A program made the position numbers and the translations under genes. Positions 1 to 10,398 of a stretch of 64,000 nt of DNA are shown here, piece by piece. The stretch spans positions 49,001-113,000 of the forward strand of contig JAURED010000002.1 of NCBI GenBank assembly GCA_030827595.1, written 5' to 3'. This DNA comes from Burkholderiales bacterium. Its GTDB lineage: Bacteria; Pseudomonadota; Gammaproteobacteria; Burkholderiales; Methylophilaceae. Within the stretch, counting starts at the first letter, position 1. Every line of letters begins with the position of its first letter. The notes beneath the pieces were generated by a model. That model saw only the letters and a program-made list of their open reading frames with translations. It was not told where the DNA came from and did not search any database.

Positions 1-37
1 ATATCCATCCAATAATACTATAGGAACATAAGACCCA

Positions 38-745
38 TTGAAAGAAAAAAATAGATCAATTTTTATAACTATATTATTTGTTATTTCTTTCTTCACCTTA
101 ATTCGTCTAGGTTTCTGGCAACTGGATCGAGCTGATCAAAAAAATGAAATTAATCAAAATTTTATTGAAAGACAATCGGAAGAGGAAATAACAGACCAAG
201 GCTTAATCAACGAAGAAAATATTTGGAGAAAATTTACCCTCGATGGTGAATTTTTAAAAATCAATTTTTTTCTTGATAACCAAATGTATAGACGGAATGC
301 AGGCTATACAATATTTACACCATTTGTAACATCAAAAGGTATGGTTATTTTGGTTAACCGAGGATGGCATCCATTACCCGAGTTACGTGATGAAATTCCC
401 TTCATAGAAAATATCCTTGGCCCAAAAACAATTACAGGTATTTTGTCTCCAATACCGTCCCATGGAATTATTCTTACGGATCAAAATACAGAGTTAATAG
501 ATACTAATTCTATTCGAATACAGCGAATAGATTTGGATGAAATAAAAAATATGATTGAGATGGAAAATCTACAGATTAATCCATTGGTATTAACTTTAGA
601 TAAACCTATAGATCAAAATTTAGTAAAACATTTAGTTTTACCAGTTTCTAATTCAGAAAAAAATTATGGGTATGCATTTCAATGGTTTGCATTTGCAGCA
701 ACTCTTCTAATTATCTTTATAGTTTTAAGGAAAAAAACAAAATGA
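38..745 (+). CDS. surf1: SURF1 family cytochrome oxidase assembly protein
   Basis: SURF1/Shy1 proteins are inner-membrane factors that help haem a insertion into cytochrome c oxidase subunit I. The 235-residue product has the family layout: an N-terminal membrane segment (about residues 8-25) followed by the signature LGFWQLDRADQK, a periplasmic domain with NRGWHP-like residues, and a second membrane segment near the C-terminus (about 213-231). The start is TTG, because an in-frame stop lies just upstream and no ATG precedes the membrane segment. It overlaps the next gene by 4 bases (ATGA). In Betaproteobacteria this gene usually follows the coxBA/ctaG/cox3 block, which would lie to the left of the window. 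Confidence 0.93.
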   Translation: MKEKNRSIFITILFVISFFTLIRLGFWQLDRADQKNEINQNFIERQSEEEITDQGLINEENIWRKFTLDGEFLKINFFLDNQMYRRNAGYTIFTPFVTSKGMVILVNRGWHPLPELRDEIPFIENILGPKTITGILSPIPSHGIILTDQNTELIDTNSIRIQRIDLDEIKNMIEMENLQINPLVLTLDKPIDQNLVKHLVLPVSNSEKNYGYAFQWFAFAATLLIIFIVLRKKTK

Positions 746-1317
746 TATCAAAGGTCACGAAAGCAAGAATTTTTTTAGTAGTAATCATCATATTGTTTAC
801 CGCACCCTTTCTTAGTTCTTGGTATTTAGTTTTTTTTACTGATTTCAAAAAAAATGACCTTGGTGTTCAAAATGGAGAATTAATTATTCCAGTCGTTGAA
901 GTTGGTCCAATTGAAACAGTCCTAATTGGGGGAACTGAAAAGGAAGCTTTAATTGGAAAGTGGACTATTTCAGGATTTGTTGACGGAGAATGTGATACCC
1001 AATGTCAAAAATTACTCTACAAGATTAGACAAATACGCCTAGCACTTGGAAAAAATTTAGATAAGGTAGGGAGGCTTATTTTTAGTAATCATGAATCAAT
1101 ATTAAATTTTGAAGCTGAGTTTACGGGGCAAAATGTTGTCATTGATGCATTTGAGCTTGAAAGAGTGAACCGGTTATTTTCTGGGATTACTGATTTTGAT
1201 CAAAATGATATTTTTTTAATTGATCCATATGGTTTTGTAATGATGAGATATAAGCGTGATGCTGAACCTAAAGGTATCATCAAGGATATTGAAAGGCTTA
1301 TCAAACACTCATCTTAG
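742..1317 (+). CDS. SCO-like membrane protein of the cytochrome oxidase cluster
   Basis: This is a 191-residue protein with one N-terminal membrane segment (about residues 10-30) and a periplasmic domain. The domain contains a CDTQC (CxxxC) motif followed by LLYKIRQIRLALGK, resembling the copper-binding motif of SCO/thioredoxin-fold proteins. A similar hypothetical protein commonly sits between SURF1 and ctaA in Betaproteobacteria, so a role in oxidase maturation or copper delivery is likely but inferred. The ATG at 742 overlaps the SURF1 stop as ATGA. A longer upstream reading would sit out of frame inside SURF1 and is not credible. The 3' end overlaps the convergent TlpA-like gene by 9 bases. 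Confidence 0.8.
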   Translation: MISKVTKARIFLVVIIILFTAPFLSSWYLVFFTDFKKNDLGVQNGELIIPVVEVGPIETVLIGGTEKEALIGKWTISGFVDGECDTQCQKLLYKIRQIRLALGKNLDKVGRLIFSNHESILNFEAEFTGQNVVIDAFELERVNRLFSGITDFDQNDIFLIDPYGFVMMRYKRDAEPKGIIKDIERLIKHSS

Positions 1318-1800
1318 GTTGCTAATAAGCTTATCTAGACTTTCATAGTTGATTTCACCAATAATTGTATTTTGAATTATGTGGTTTTTATTGGTGATAA
1401 TAGTGGTTGGAGTTAATCTTACTTTATTAAATTTTTGCAGAATTTTTCCATCCGAATCCAATGCGATTTTGAAGGGAATCTGATTTTTTTCTTTAAAATT
1501 AATTACTCTGCTTGGCAGATCATAGGGCATCGCTACCGCAATTAATTCAATGTCATTTTTATATTTATTGTGAATTTGAGTAAGTGTGGGCATTTCTTTG
1601 ATGCAAGTTGCACAATCAGTTGCCCAAAAGTTAAGGATAACAACTTTATTTTTTAAATCTTTTGTGATCAGCTTTTGATCGCCTAAGATGTTAAATTCTA
1701 ATTCAGGTAGCGTCTTAGGTGAATTGATAAAAAAAAGACATAAAATAATTGAAAGAATGAAGAAAACTAATAATAATTTTTTTTTATTTTCGCGCATCAC
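1309..1800 (-). CDS. TlpA/ResA-like membrane-anchored thioredoxin
   Basis: A 163-residue thioredoxin-fold protein with an uncleaved N-terminal membrane anchor (about residues 8-26) and the redox motif WATDCATC at about residues 59-66. A cis-proline region (LTPTTII) follows near residue 130. Family members (TlpA, ResA, CcmG) reduce periplasmic disulfides, often for apocytochrome c or the oxidase CuA site. It is encoded antisense between two oxidase-assembly genes, which supports a role in haem-protein maturation. The exact partner cannot be read from sequence. The divergent spacing to ctaA is 65 bases. Confidence 0.85.
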   Translation of the reverse strand: MMRENKKKLLLVFFILSIILCLFFINSPKTLPELEFNILGDQKLITKDLKNKVVILNFWATDCATCIKEMPTLTQIHNKYKNDIELIAVAMPYDLPSRVINFKEKNQIPFKIALDSDGKILQKFNKVRLTPTTIITNKNHIIQNTIIGEINYESLDKLISNLR

Positions 1801-1865
1801 TTTAATAAGACTTTGATATAATCAAACGTTCGAATTTTATCAATAATACCAATAATCATAAAGAA

Positions 1866-2855
1866 ATGAATTTTTATAAAAAGCTCACTTTATTTGCCAC
1901 TTTACTTGCATTAATAGTTGTGTCCTTTGGTGCGTATGTTCGTTTATCAGATGCAGGTTTAGGCTGCCCTGATTGGCCAGGCTGTTATGGAACGCTCACT
2001 GTGCCTCAGAGTATAGATGCCATAGAGCAAGCCCAATCTTTTTATCCCGACAGTCCAGTTGAGACTGATAAAGCATGGGTGGAAATGATTCATCGTTATA
2101 TCGCAGGAATTCTTGGAGCGATAATTTTATTAATTGCTATTTTGTCACATAAATTTAAAAATCAAATAAATTATTCCTTAAAATGGCCATTCTTTTTATT
2201 ATTGTTGGTAATCTTTCAAGCTGCTCTTGGGATGTGGACTGTAACAATGTTATTAAAACCTGCTGTTGTATCATCCCATTTGATTGGTGGCATGTCAGTT
2301 TTAGCTATCTTAACTTATTTGATGCATCGAAATTATGGTACCCATCGAGAAAATTTTGTCACCAATAAGTTTGAAAGAAAAGTCATTCGGTTTTCTTTAG
2401 TCTTATTATTTTTGCAGATTGCATTGGGTGGTTGGACAAGTACCAATTATGCAGCTTTAGCTTGCACCGACTACCCGACCTGTCATGGTGAATTAATCCC
2501 TGAAATGGATTTTTCCAATGCATTCACTATTTTTAGAGAACTTGGTGTGACTTCATTAGGTGAGCCACTGTCACTTCAAGCATTACACGCGATTCAATGG
2601 GTCCATCGTGTGGGCGCTATTGTAATATTGATCTATTTATTATTTGTTGCTTATTTATTAAAAATTAATCAAGGCTTTAATCTTTGGAGAAACGTTTTAA
2701 TATTAGTGGTTATTTTACAATTCATTATTGGAATTGCTAATTTATTATTACATTTACCCGTTGTTTTGGCCACACTGCATAATCTAGGAGCCGCTCTTCT
2801 TGTGGTCATTTTGGTTGGAATTAACTCAAGGATTACCAAGCCATGGCAAAGTTAA
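1866..2855 (+). CDS. ctaA: Haem A synthase (CtaA/COX15)
   Basis: CtaA oxidises the C8 methyl of haem O to a formyl group, giving haem A for aa3-type cytochrome oxidase. The 329-residue product has about eight membrane segments and the paired cysteine loops typical of the family: [10 protein letters not shown] near residues 31-40 and CTDYPTC near residues 199-205. Histidines occur in the expected helices ([30 protein letters not shown]). ctaB follows with a 13-base overlap, so the two haem A steps are translated together. Confidence 0.95.
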   Translation: MNFYKKLTLFATLLALIVVSFGAYVRLSDAGLGCPDWPGCYGTLTVPQSIDAIEQAQSFYPDSPVETDKAWVEMIHRYIAGILGAIILLIAILSHKFKNQINYSLKWPFFLLLLVIFQAALGMWTVTMLLKPAVVSSHLIGGMSVLAILTYLMHRNYGTHRENFVTNKFERKVIRFSLVLLFLQIALGGWTSTNYAALACTDYPTCHGELIPEMDFSNAFTIFRELGVTSLGEPLSLQALHAIQWVHRVGAIVILIYLLFVAYLLKINQGFNLWRNVLILVVILQFIIGIANLLLHLPVVLATLHNLGAALLVVILVGINSRITKPWQS

Positions 2856-3757
2856 ACATGATAAATTCACGTTCATTTTTCAGTCATGAAGCCTTTAAAA
2901 GTTTTTATGCACTGACAAAGCCAAGGGTATGCGCTCTTATTGTTTTTACTGCAATTATTGGAATGTTTTTGGCAACCCCAGGCATGGTTCCACTGGATAT
3001 TCTATTTTTTTCATCTATTGGAATTGCATTTGTATCCGGAGCTGCTGCTGCTTTCAATTGTTTAATTGAAGAAAAGATAGATGCAAAGATGGCGAGAACA
3101 AGGGGTCGTCCGTTACCACTTGGGCAAGTCTCACAAAAAGAAACTATTGTCTTCTCAGTGCTGCTTGGAGGTTTAGGTCTCCTGATGCTTTATTTTTTTG
3201 TAAATTCTTTAACTATGTGGCTTACTTTAGTAACTTTTTTTGCTTATGCAGTCATATACACAATTTTTTTAAAGCCGGCAACGCCCATGAATATTGTGAT
3301 TGGTGGAGCATCAGGTGCAATGCCTCCAGTACTTGGATGGGCAGCAGTCACCAATCAAGTTACTCCTGAGGCATTAATTTTATTTTTAATTATCTTTTGT
3401 TGGACTCCTCCTCATTTTTGGGCACTGGCTTTATATAGACGCAAAGAATATGAGAAAGTAGGGATGCCCATGCTTCCCGTCACTCATGGTGAAAAATATA
3501 CTCGCCTTCAAATTGTTTTGTATACAATTATTTTAGTGATTGTGACCATGATGCCTTTTAGTGTTGGTATGTCAGGATTGATCTATATTATCTTTGCAAC
3601 CCTATTAAACGCTTACTTCTTATACTACACAGTGATGCTATATCGCCAATATTCTGATAAACTATCTATGAAAATATTTAGATATTCTATATGGTATCTG
3701 GGGCTTATTTTCCTAGCTTTTTTAGTGGATCATTATTTTAAATTTAAATTTATTTAG
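2843..3757 (+). CDS. ctaB: Protoheme IX farnesyltransferase (haem O synthase)
   Basis: CtaB adds a farnesyl group to haem B to make haem O, the substrate of CtaA. The 304-residue UbiA-family membrane protein carries the prenyl-diphosphate motif in the form [20 protein letters not shown], where E replaces the first Asp of the textbook NxxxDxxxD; I recall the same variant in other betaproteobacterial CtaB. About nine membrane segments are visible. Translation may begin at the ATG used here or at ATG 2858, just after the ctaA stop. The upstream site is preceded by a GGA at a reasonable distance. Confidence 0.95.
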   Translation: MAKLNMINSRSFFSHEAFKSFYALTKPRVCALIVFTAIIGMFLATPGMVPLDILFFSSIGIAFVSGAAAAFNCLIEEKIDAKMARTRGRPLPLGQVSQKETIVFSVLLGGLGLLMLYFFVNSLTMWLTLVTFFAYAVIYTIFLKPATPMNIVIGGASGAMPPVLGWAAVTNQVTPEALILFLIIFCWTPPHFWALALYRRKEYEKVGMPMLPVTHGEKYTRLQIVLYTIILVIVTMMPFSVGMSGLIYIIFATLLNAYFLYYTVMLYRQYSDKLSMKIFRYSIWYLGLIFLAFLVDHYFKFKFI

Positions 3758-3783
3758 TAGATTTTTAGATATGAAGGATTGTT

Positions 3784-4254
3784 ATGAGTAAAAACAGTGA
3801 ATTAAGAAGCGTTATTGAAACCACAGCAGTTGTTATTGGAAGTTTTGTTGCTGCTGTCGTATTAATTGTATTGCTAACAAAAGATTATTCATCAGGAGAA
3901 GTTCAAGCCCCAGAAAAGATTGTTGATGCATCAACGACAGAGCCTGTAGCTCAAGTAGCTGTTGCTGATGAAATAGCTTCAGATGAAACAGCTTCCAGTT
4001 CCTCTATTGATGCAAAAAAAATTGTAGCCGCAAACTGTGCCATGTGTCATGAGGGGGGATTAATGGGAGCACCAAAAATTGGAAGCTCTGATCAGTGGTC
4101 ACCTAGAATTGCTCAAGGTAAAGATACTCTAGTTCATAATGCCATTAACGGTATTCGTCAAATGCCTGCTCGCGGAGGTAACGCTAAACTGTCTGATGCG
4201 GAAGTAGCTGCAGCAGTTGTTGATATGGCAAATGCTTCAGGCGCAAGTTTTTAG
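3784..4254 (+). CDS. Membrane-anchored cytochrome c5-type protein
   Basis: A 156-residue protein with an N-terminal membrane anchor (about residues 15-32), an Ala/Glu/Ser-rich linker, and one class I cytochrome c domain. The haem-binding motif CAMCH lies near residues 84-88. The likely axial methionine is in RQMPARGG. It resembles cytochrome c5/cbb3-type small cytochromes that feed electrons to terminal oxidases. A good Shine-Dalgarno sequence (GAAGGA) precedes the ATG. Its place after ctaA-ctaB suggests it donates electrons to, or supports, the aa3 oxidase. Confidence 0.9.
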   Translation: MSKNSELRSVIETTAVVIGSFVAAVVLIVLLTKDYSSGEVQAPEKIVDASTTEPVAQVAVADEIASDETASSSSIDAKKIVAANCAMCHEGGLMGAPKIGSSDQWSPRIAQGKDTLVHNAINGIRQMPARGGNAKLSDAEVAAAVVDMANASGASF

Positions 4255-4273
4255 CCTATAAGTAATATTTTAA

Positions 4274-5095
4274 ATGGCAGCCTATGCAATTGGAGATGTG
4301 CAAGGTTGTCATTTTTCATTTCTAGATCTACTTAATCGGATCAATTTTAACTCTGACTGTGATCAAATTTTTTTCGTGGGTGATTTAGTAAATCGTGGAA
4401 AAAATTCAAAGTTATTCGCAGAATGGTGTTTGAGTCATCAAGCAAATATTAAAACAGTTCTGGGAAATCATGATTTACATTTTATGGCCGTTTATTTCGG
4501 ACAAAAGAAGAAAAATAAATCCGATACCCTAGATGGATTACTTAACTCAAAAAAAATATCTGCTTTCATAGAGTGGATCTATCAACAGCCCCTCGTGATT
4601 GATTATGAAAATTATTTAATTGTTCATGCAGGGATTTACCCTCACTGGACGATAGACCAGTCAATTGACTTATCAAAAAAAGTTCACGAGGATTTAATTG
4701 CAGAGCCTGAAAATTTTTTATTAAAAATGTATGGAAATGATCCAGGGTTCTGGAGCGATGATTTAGATAATTTTTTAAAATTAAGAATGACAATAAATAT
4801 TATGACTCGCATGCGCATGTTAAATAGTGACTTATCTCTAGAATATAACTACAAAGGTGAGATTTCAAAAATAAATAATGATAAATTTCATCCAAAACCT
4901 TGGTTTGATTTCAAAAGATTGGATTCAAGTAAAAAGATCATCACCGGCCACTGGTCCGCAATTGATATCTGTCGCCATCAATATGGAATATCTATTGATA
5001 GTGGATGTGTATGGGGTAATGCACTTACAGCGTTTTGTCTCGAGACTGAGGAATTATTTCAGGTGCCTGCACACCCTGATGATCTAATCATTTAA
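4274..5095 (+). CDS. apaH: Diadenosine tetraphosphatase ApaH
   Basis: ApaH splits Ap4A symmetrically into two ADP. The 273-residue protein shows the metallophosphatase blocks in order: GDVQGC (about residue 7), GDLVNRGKNS (about 36), GNHD (about 65), the ApaH-typical VHAGIYPHW (about 117), and TGHWS near residue 223. The length matches the family. In Enterobacteria apaH lies beside rsmA/pdxA. Here it has moved next to the cytochrome genes. The 3' end overlaps the convergent PfkB kinase by 12 bases. Confidence 0.94.
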   Translation: MAAYAIGDVQGCHFSFLDLLNRINFNSDCDQIFFVGDLVNRGKNSKLFAEWCLSHQANIKTVLGNHDLHFMAVYFGQKKKNKSDTLDGLLNSKKISAFIEWIYQQPLVIDYENYLIVHAGIYPHWTIDQSIDLSKKVHEDLIAEPENFLLKMYGNDPGFWSDDLDNFLKLRMTINIMTRMRMLNSDLSLEYNYKGEISKINNDKFHPKPWFDFKRLDSSKKIITGHWSAIDICRHQYGISIDSGCVWGNALTAFCLETEELFQVPAHPDDLII

Positions 5096-6013
5096 CTTAA
5101 AACCTGTTAAATTTTCAATATCACTAATAGTGGGATTATGATTTTGACCTCCCTTTGACTTCACTTTGAGTGCGGCTAAAGCGGATGCCAATAGCCCTGT
5201 TTTATTCCAATCCCAATAATGAATTATGCCATAAGCAATTCCTGCTCGGTAGGCGTCGCCACATCCTGTGGGGTCAATTGGATCCGACACTTTAAAAGCT
5301 GGAATATTTAACTCATTGCCATTGGTTATAATTACAGAACCTGATGCACCTTTTGTAATAATCAAAGCATTAACTTGATCACTAATTTCTTGGAATGACA
5401 AACCAGAGTTTTTACTAAGCATTTCAGCCTCGTAATCATTGACTGTGATGAAGGAGGCTTTGTTTATAAAATTTAATAATTCATCTTTATTAAACATAGG
5501 CAATCCTTGACCAGGATCAAAAATAAAGGGTACTCCACGTTTAAAAGACTGCTCTGCATGTTCAATCATGCCTTCTTTGCCGTCAGGAGATATTAAGACT
5601 AGTTGAATATTTTCCTTAATATCCATAATGCTATTTAAATGACTTTTGGACATAGCCCCAGGGTGGAAAGCGGTGATTTGATTATCATCTAAATCGGTTG
5701 TAATAAATGCCTGAGCTGTAAAATCATCATTGCAGAGTTTGATAAAATTTGTTGCTATGTGATTTTTTGTTAACCAGGATTGATATGGTTCAAAATCTTT
5801 ACCCACCGTACTCATAATTTTGAAGTCAGCTTTTATAAGATTTAGGTTATATGCAATATTTCCTGCCGTACCGCCAAAGTTTTTCTCCATATCTGGGACA
5901 TAGAATGCAACACTTAGCTTATGAATTTGGTCGGGCATAATATGATTCTTAAAATAATCATGAAAAACCATTATTGAATCAAAGGCCATAGAACCACAAA
6001 CTAATATACTCAC
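5084..6013 (-). CDS. PfkB-family carbohydrate/adenosine kinase
   Basis: A 309-residue ribokinase-fold kinase. The first PfkB signature appears as FGGTAGNIAYNL near residues 46-57. The ATP/anion-hole signature DPTGCGDAYRAG lies near residues 244-255, with its Asp as catalytic base. Close betaproteobacterial relatives are annotated as adenosine kinase or as a generic carbohydrate kinase. The substrate cannot be settled from sequence. It is followed leftward by the convergent apaH, another adenine-nucleotide enzyme, but that pairing may be chance. HemJ lies 12 bases upstream on the same strand. Confidence 0.88.
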   Translation of the reverse strand: MSILVCGSMAFDSIMVFHDYFKNHIMPDQIHKLSVAFYVPDMEKNFGGTAGNIAYNLNLIKADFKIMSTVGKDFEPYQSWLTKNHIATNFIKLCNDDFTAQAFITTDLDDNQITAFHPGAMSKSHLNSIMDIKENIQLVLISPDGKEGMIEHAEQSFKRGVPFIFDPGQGLPMFNKDELLNFINKASFITVNDYEAEMLSKNSGLSFQEISDQVNALIITKGASGSVIITNGNELNIPAFKVSDPIDPTGCGDAYRAGIAYGIIHYWDWNKTGLLASALAALKVKSKGGQNHNPTISDIENLTGFKLND

Positions 6014-6025
6014 TAAAACTCCAAA

Positions 6026-6436
6026 CTAAGGTTTATAAATAACAAGAAATACCGCAGCGATTAGAATAATTACGGGTACTTCATTAAAGATTCGATAAAA
6101 AACATGGCTGTGATAGTTTTTATCATATTTAAAAAGATTGAGAAATTTCCAACAATAAAAATGATAAATTATAAGAAAAAAAACTAAAATTAATTTATAG
6201 GTGAGCCATTGGCCTTGGTAGGGGTAATTATAAATTAATAATAATCCAAAAAAAATAGTGAGAATTCCCCCTGGTGTCATGATGCCATAAAACAATTTTC
6301 TTTCCATAATCTTAAAGCGATCATTACTGATTTTATCTTTTGCCTCAGCATGGTAAACATAAAGACGAGGCAGATAAAATAAACCTGCAAACCAGGTGAC
6401 CATAAAAATAATATGTAGTGATTTCATCCAAAGCAT
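6026..6436 (-). CDS. hemJ: Protoporphyrinogen IX oxidase HemJ
   Basis: HemJ carries out the penultimate step of haem synthesis (protoporphyrinogen IX to protoporphyrin IX) in bacteria lacking HemG and HemY. The 136-residue protein has four membrane segments and the family N-terminal signature SLHIIFMVTWFAGLFYLPRL with its conserved His. The length fits the family. It lies near the haem A genes, but on the other strand and in a pair with the PfkB kinase. Confidence 0.9.
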   Translation of the reverse strand: MLWMKSLHIIFMVTWFAGLFYLPRLYVYHAEAKDKISNDRFKIMERKLFYGIMTPGGILTIFFGLLLIYNYPYQGQWLTYKLILVFFLIIYHFYCWKFLNLFKYDKNYHSHVFYRIFNEVPVIILIAAVFLVIYKP

Positions 6437-6537
6437 AATTAGTTACATTTTACATGAATACTGAATAACCCTACTGCTGGTATCGTTGATACATAGACTC
6501 TCGCATGGTATTCTTAGGTTTTAAATTTATAAAATTA

Positions 6538-9500
6538 ATGAACGCACCAATTTCAACTGATTTCCTCAAAGCTCAATCAAAATTTTCTAGTAAAATTCGA
6601 GAAATTCCATATAACTATACTTCGTTTTCAGACAAAGAAATAGTTTTTCGTTTTCTTGGTGAAGAAATGTGGAACATCATTGAAGACCTTCGAAATGAGC
6701 GTAAAACAGGCATGTCAGCAAGAATGCTTTTTGAAGTGCTGGGTGATCTTTGGGTTGTAACAAGAAATCCATACCTTGAAGATGATTTGCTGGAAAATCC
6801 AAAGCGACTTAAACAATTAATTGATGCCCTTCATCACCGAATTAACTCCATTGAGTCAAGAAGTTTTGGAAATATAAAAGTTTCTCAACTAGTCATATCA
6901 TCAAGAAAAGCTGTTGATGATTTTGAATCATCTTTTGCTAATACAAAATTAATACGAAAAAAAGTTCTCAAGCTTTTAGGGAAATATACTCGAAAAGATA
7001 ATATTCAATTTGATGGTTTAGCTAGAGTGTCTCATGTAACAGATGCTACTGATTGGAGAGTTGAATTTCCATTTGTGGTAATTAATCCTGATACTGAAAA
7101 TGAAATTCCTTTGTTAGTAAAAAAAATTATAGAACTTGGTCTGACAATTATTCCTCGTGGAGGGGGAACAGGATATACCGGCGGCGCTATTCCATTAACC
7201 AAAATGTCTGCGGTCATTAATACTGAAAAACTAGATTCTATTTCTGCAGTTGAAAATATAGATTTGCCCGGTGTTTATTCAAAAGTACCAGTTATCCATT
7301 GTGGAGCTGGAGCTGTTACAAGAAGAGTCATGGAAGCAGCAAATTTTGCTGGCCTAGAATTTGCTACTGATCCGACATCAGCTGATTCATGTTGCATTGG
7401 TGGCAATGTAGCTATGAATGCAGGCGGAAAAAAAGCTGTGTTGTGGGGAACTGCTCTAGATAATTTAGCATCATGGAAAATGGTGGATCCTAATGGAAAT
7501 TGGGTCATTGTGAATCGACTTGATCATAATTTGGGAAAGATTCATGATATTGATTTAGCAAAGTTTGAGATATCCTTTGTTGATCCGTTAACGTCAAAAG
7601 AAATAAAAGCAAAAGAAATTCTTGAGATTCCTGGAAATAGATTTAGGAAAATTGGCCTTGGAAAAGATGTTACAGATAAATTTTTAAGTGGTTTACCTGG
7701 TGTTCAAAAAGAAGGTTGTGATGGCTTGATAACTTCAGCAACCTTTATTCTTCATAAGATGCCATCGCATATTCGAACAGTATGCCTAGAGTTTTTTGGA
7801 CTGGTTGGGGATGCGGTACCATCGATTGTTGAAATTAAAAAATATATTGATGAGACCTACGGTGTGGTTCTCGCAGGTTTGGAGCACTTAGATGATCGTT
7901 ATATAAAAGCAGTAGGCTATTCCACAAAAGCATCTCGAACAGAAAGACCGAAAATGGTTTTAATTGCAGATATTGCATCTGATAATGAAGATCTTGTTGG
8001 AAAAGTTTCATCACATGTTGTTACGATCGCCAATCGAAGATCTGGTGAAGGTTTCGTGGCAGTATCTGCAGAAGCAAGAAAGAAGTTTTGGGCAGATCGA
8101 GCACGAACCGCTGCGATTGCTAAACATACCAATGCTTTTAAAATTAATGAGGATGTTGTCATTCCTTTGGAGCGGCTCGGAGAGTACTCAAATGGTATTG
8201 AGCGCTTAAATATCGAATTGTCTTTAAATAATAAATTAATGATTCTTGAGGATGTAGTTTATTTTATCCAGAATTTTAAAGCTGGTGTAGATGAGGAAGA
8301 TTTTAATGAAGAGCTTTTTATTGAGAAAACAAGTGTAGCAATTCAATTAATTGAAAGAGTCCATGCAAAATGGAAATGGTTATTGTCATCATTAGATCTC
8401 AGAGGTACAGATTATAGTACTTATTTGAATCATGGATCCAGCTTTCCAGATTTACCCATTATAGAATTAATTCAGACTGCAGAGATAAGGATTTCTTGGA
8501 AAAATGAGGTACTTGCTCAATTAAAAGATATTTTCTCTGGCAGGGAATTTGAGAAAATTATTCAAGGAATCGTAAACACTCATCAAAAAAAATTAAAATC
8601 TAGAGTATTTATAGCGCTTCATATGCATGCAGGTGATGGAAATGTTCACACCAATATTCCAGTTAACTCAGATGATTATCAAATGATGCATGATGCTCAG
8701 ATTGCTGTTTCACGCGTCATGAGTTTAGCTAAAAGTCTTGATGGAGTCATTTCTGGCGAACATGGTATCGGAATTACTAAAATGGAGTTCTTGGATCAAG
8801 AAACTATTGATGTATTTAAAAAATATAAAGATAAAGTTGATCCAAATGGCCATTTTAATAAGGGAAAATTACTTCCAGGTTCTGGTTTGACTAATGCTTA
8901 CACTCCAAGTTTTGGATTGCTGGAAGAGGAGTCGATCATTATGGAACAATCTGAAATGGGAGAAATAGCAGATTCTATTAGCTCTTGTTTAAGATGTGGA
9001 AAATGTAAGCCTGTTTGTGCCACTCATGTTCCTAGAGCTAATTTAATGTATAGCCCAAGAAATAAAATTCTTGGAACATCATTATTAATTGAAGCATTTT
9101 TGTATGAGGAACAAACTCGTCGAGGCATATCAATAAAACATTTCGAAGAGTTTAATGATGTTGCTGATCATTGTACGGTTTGCCATAAGTGCCTTAATCC
9201 ATGCCCAGTTAATATTGACTATGGCGAAGTCAGCATACAGATGCGAAATTTCTTACGTAAACAGAATAAGAAAAAATTTAATTTAGGTAGTTTTGTGGGC
9301 ATGACTTATCTGAATTTAAAGGACCCAAGAAGTATTCAGTTAATGCACTCAGTCATGATTAATTTTGGCTATAAAGCTCAAACTTTTGTGCATAAAATGA
9401 TTAAAAAATTCACATTTGGAAATAGCTTATTCAAGAAAAATCCACCAGCCACGGTTGGAAAAAGCAGGATTGCTTCTCAGGTGATTCACTTTATTAATCG

Positions 9501-10392
9501 CCCCATGCCAAAAAATGTTCCCACCAAAACTTCAAGAGCAATGCTAGGCATTGAAGATGACAAGATTGTGCCAATTATTCGCAATCACACAAAAGTCACG
9601 GATGAGTCTGATGCTGTATTTTATTTTCCGGGTTGTGGATCAGAAAGGTTATTTTCACAGGTTGGTTTAGCAACACAGGCAATGTTATATGAAGTTGGTG
9701 CCATTACCGTACTGCCTCCTGGATATTTGTGTTGTGGCTATCCACAAACTTCTTCTGGAGATATTGAAAAAGGGCATGAAATATCTTCAGATAATCGTGT
9801 ACAGTTTCACAGAATTGCAAACACTCTCAATTATTTAGATATTAAGACTGTAATTGTCTCATGCGGAACATGTATGGATCAGTTATCAAAATACCAATTT
9901 GAAAATATTTTTCCTGGGTGCAGACTATTGGATATTCATGAATATTTATTAGAAAAACAAGTAAAAATGAATAATGCTTCAGGTGTAAAGTATATGTACC
10001 ATGAACCATGCCATAATCCAATGAAAACATATTCATCTGCAAGCGTTACCAGTGGACTTATTGGAACAGATGTACCAAAAAATGACCGTTGCTGTGGTGA
10101 ATCTGGAACATTTGCTGTGACAAGACCTGATATTGCAACACAAGTCAAAATGAGAAAATCTGAAGAAATTATCAAAGGTAAGCAAATGATTGCTCAGAGT
10201 GATAATGATCAAGTCAAAATATTAACATCCTGCCCCTCATGTCTTCAAGGCCTTTCTAGGTATGGAGACGAAACTGGGACGGATGCAGATTATATTGTTG
10301 TTGAGATTGCTAAAAGTAATTTAGGAGAAAATTGGTTGCAGGATTATGTTCAAAAAGCTAATAATGGCGGAATCGAAAAAGTACTTCTTTAA
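6538..10392 (+). CDS. Giant FAD-linked oxidase / 4Fe-4S / CCG-domain oxidoreductase
   Basis: A single 1284-residue polypeptide combining what are usually GlcD- and GlcF-like subunits. In order: an N-terminal region of the DUF3683 type ([12 protein letters not shown]...); an FAD-binding domain with [13 protein letters not shown] (about residue 204) and [10 protein letters not shown]; a C-terminal FAD-oxidase domain with [10 protein letters not shown] (about 694) and GEHGIGITK; two 4Fe-4S motifs, [11 protein letters not shown] (about 818) and [11 protein letters not shown] (about 880); and two CCG-type cysteine domains (LCCGYPQ, EPCHNP, RCCGESG). It probably oxidises a 2-hydroxyacid such as D-lactate or glycolate and passes electrons toward quinone. 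The start is set at ATG 6538 (MNAP...) because the longer ATG 6505 lacks a ribosome site. Confidence 0.9.
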   Translation: MNAPISTDFLKAQSKFSSKIREIPYNYTSFSDKEIVFRFLGEEMWNIIEDLRNERKTGMSARMLFEVLGDLWVVTRNPYLEDDLLENPKRLKQLIDALHHRINSIESRSFGNIKVSQLVISSRKAVDDFESSFANTKLIRKKVLKLLGKYTRKDNIQFDGLARVSHVTDATDWRVEFPFVVINPDTENEIPLLVKKIIELGLTIIPRGGGTGYTGGAIPLTKMSAVINTEKLDSISAVENIDLPGVYSKVPVIHCGAGAVTRRVMEAANFAGLEFATDPTSADSCCIGGNVAMNAGGKKAVLWGTALDNLASWKMVDPNGNWVIVNRLDHNLGKIHDIDLAKFEISFVDPLTSKEIKAKEILEIPGNRFRKIGLGKDVTDKFLSGLPGVQKEGCDGLITSATFILHKMPSHIRTVCLEFFGLVGDAVPSIVEIKKYIDETYGVVLAGLEHLDDRYIKAVGYSTKASRTERPKMVLIADIASDNEDLVGKVSSHVVTIANRRSGEGFVAVSAEARKKFWADRARTAAIAKHTNAFKINEDVVIPLERLGEYSNGIERLNIELSLNNKLMILEDVVYFIQNFKAGVDEEDFNEELFIEKTSVAIQLIERVHAKWKWLLSSLDLRGTDYSTYLNHGSSFPDLPIIELIQTAEIRISWKNEVLAQLKDIFSGREFEKIIQGIVNTHQKKLKSRVFIALHMHAGDGNVHTNIPVNSDDYQMMHDAQIAVSRVMSLAKSLDGVISGEHGIGITKMEFLDQETIDVFKKYKDKVDPNGHFNKGKLLPGSGLTNAYTPSFGLLEEESIIMEQSEMGEIADSISSCLRCGKCKPVCATHVPRANLMYSPRNKILGTSLLIEAFLYEEQTRRGISIKHFEEFNDVADHCTVCHKCLNPCPVNIDYGEVSIQMRNFLRKQNKKKFNLGSFVGMTYLNLKDPRSIQLMHSVMINFGYKAQTFVHKMIKKFTFGNSLFKKNPPATVGKSRIASQVIHFINRPMPKNVPTKTSRAMLGIEDDKIVPIIRNHTKVTDESDAVFYFPGCGSERLFSQVGLATQAMLYEVGAITVLPPGYLCCGYPQTSSGDIEKGHEISSDNRVQFHRIANTLNYLDIKTVIVSCGTCMDQLSKYQFENIFPGCRLLDIHEYLLEKQVKMNNASGVKYMYHEPCHNPMKTYSSASVTSGLIGTDVPKNDRCCGESGTFAVTRPDIATQVKMRKSEEIIKGKQMIAQSDNDQVKILTSCPSCLQGLSRYGDETGTDADYIVVEIAKSNLGENWLQDYVQKANNGGIEKVLL

Positions 10393-10398
10393 AAAAAA

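Noticed and set aside
1..37. Possible 3' end of a gene upstream of SURF1
   Set aside because: Stops occur in this stretch, and it probably belongs to an oxidase-cluster gene such as cox3, but too little sequence is present to identify a frame or product.
7964..8209. Short open frames inside the FAD oxidoreductase and other large genes
   Set aside because: They lie out of frame or antisense within clearly conserved genes and have no ribosome site, domain or composition of their own.
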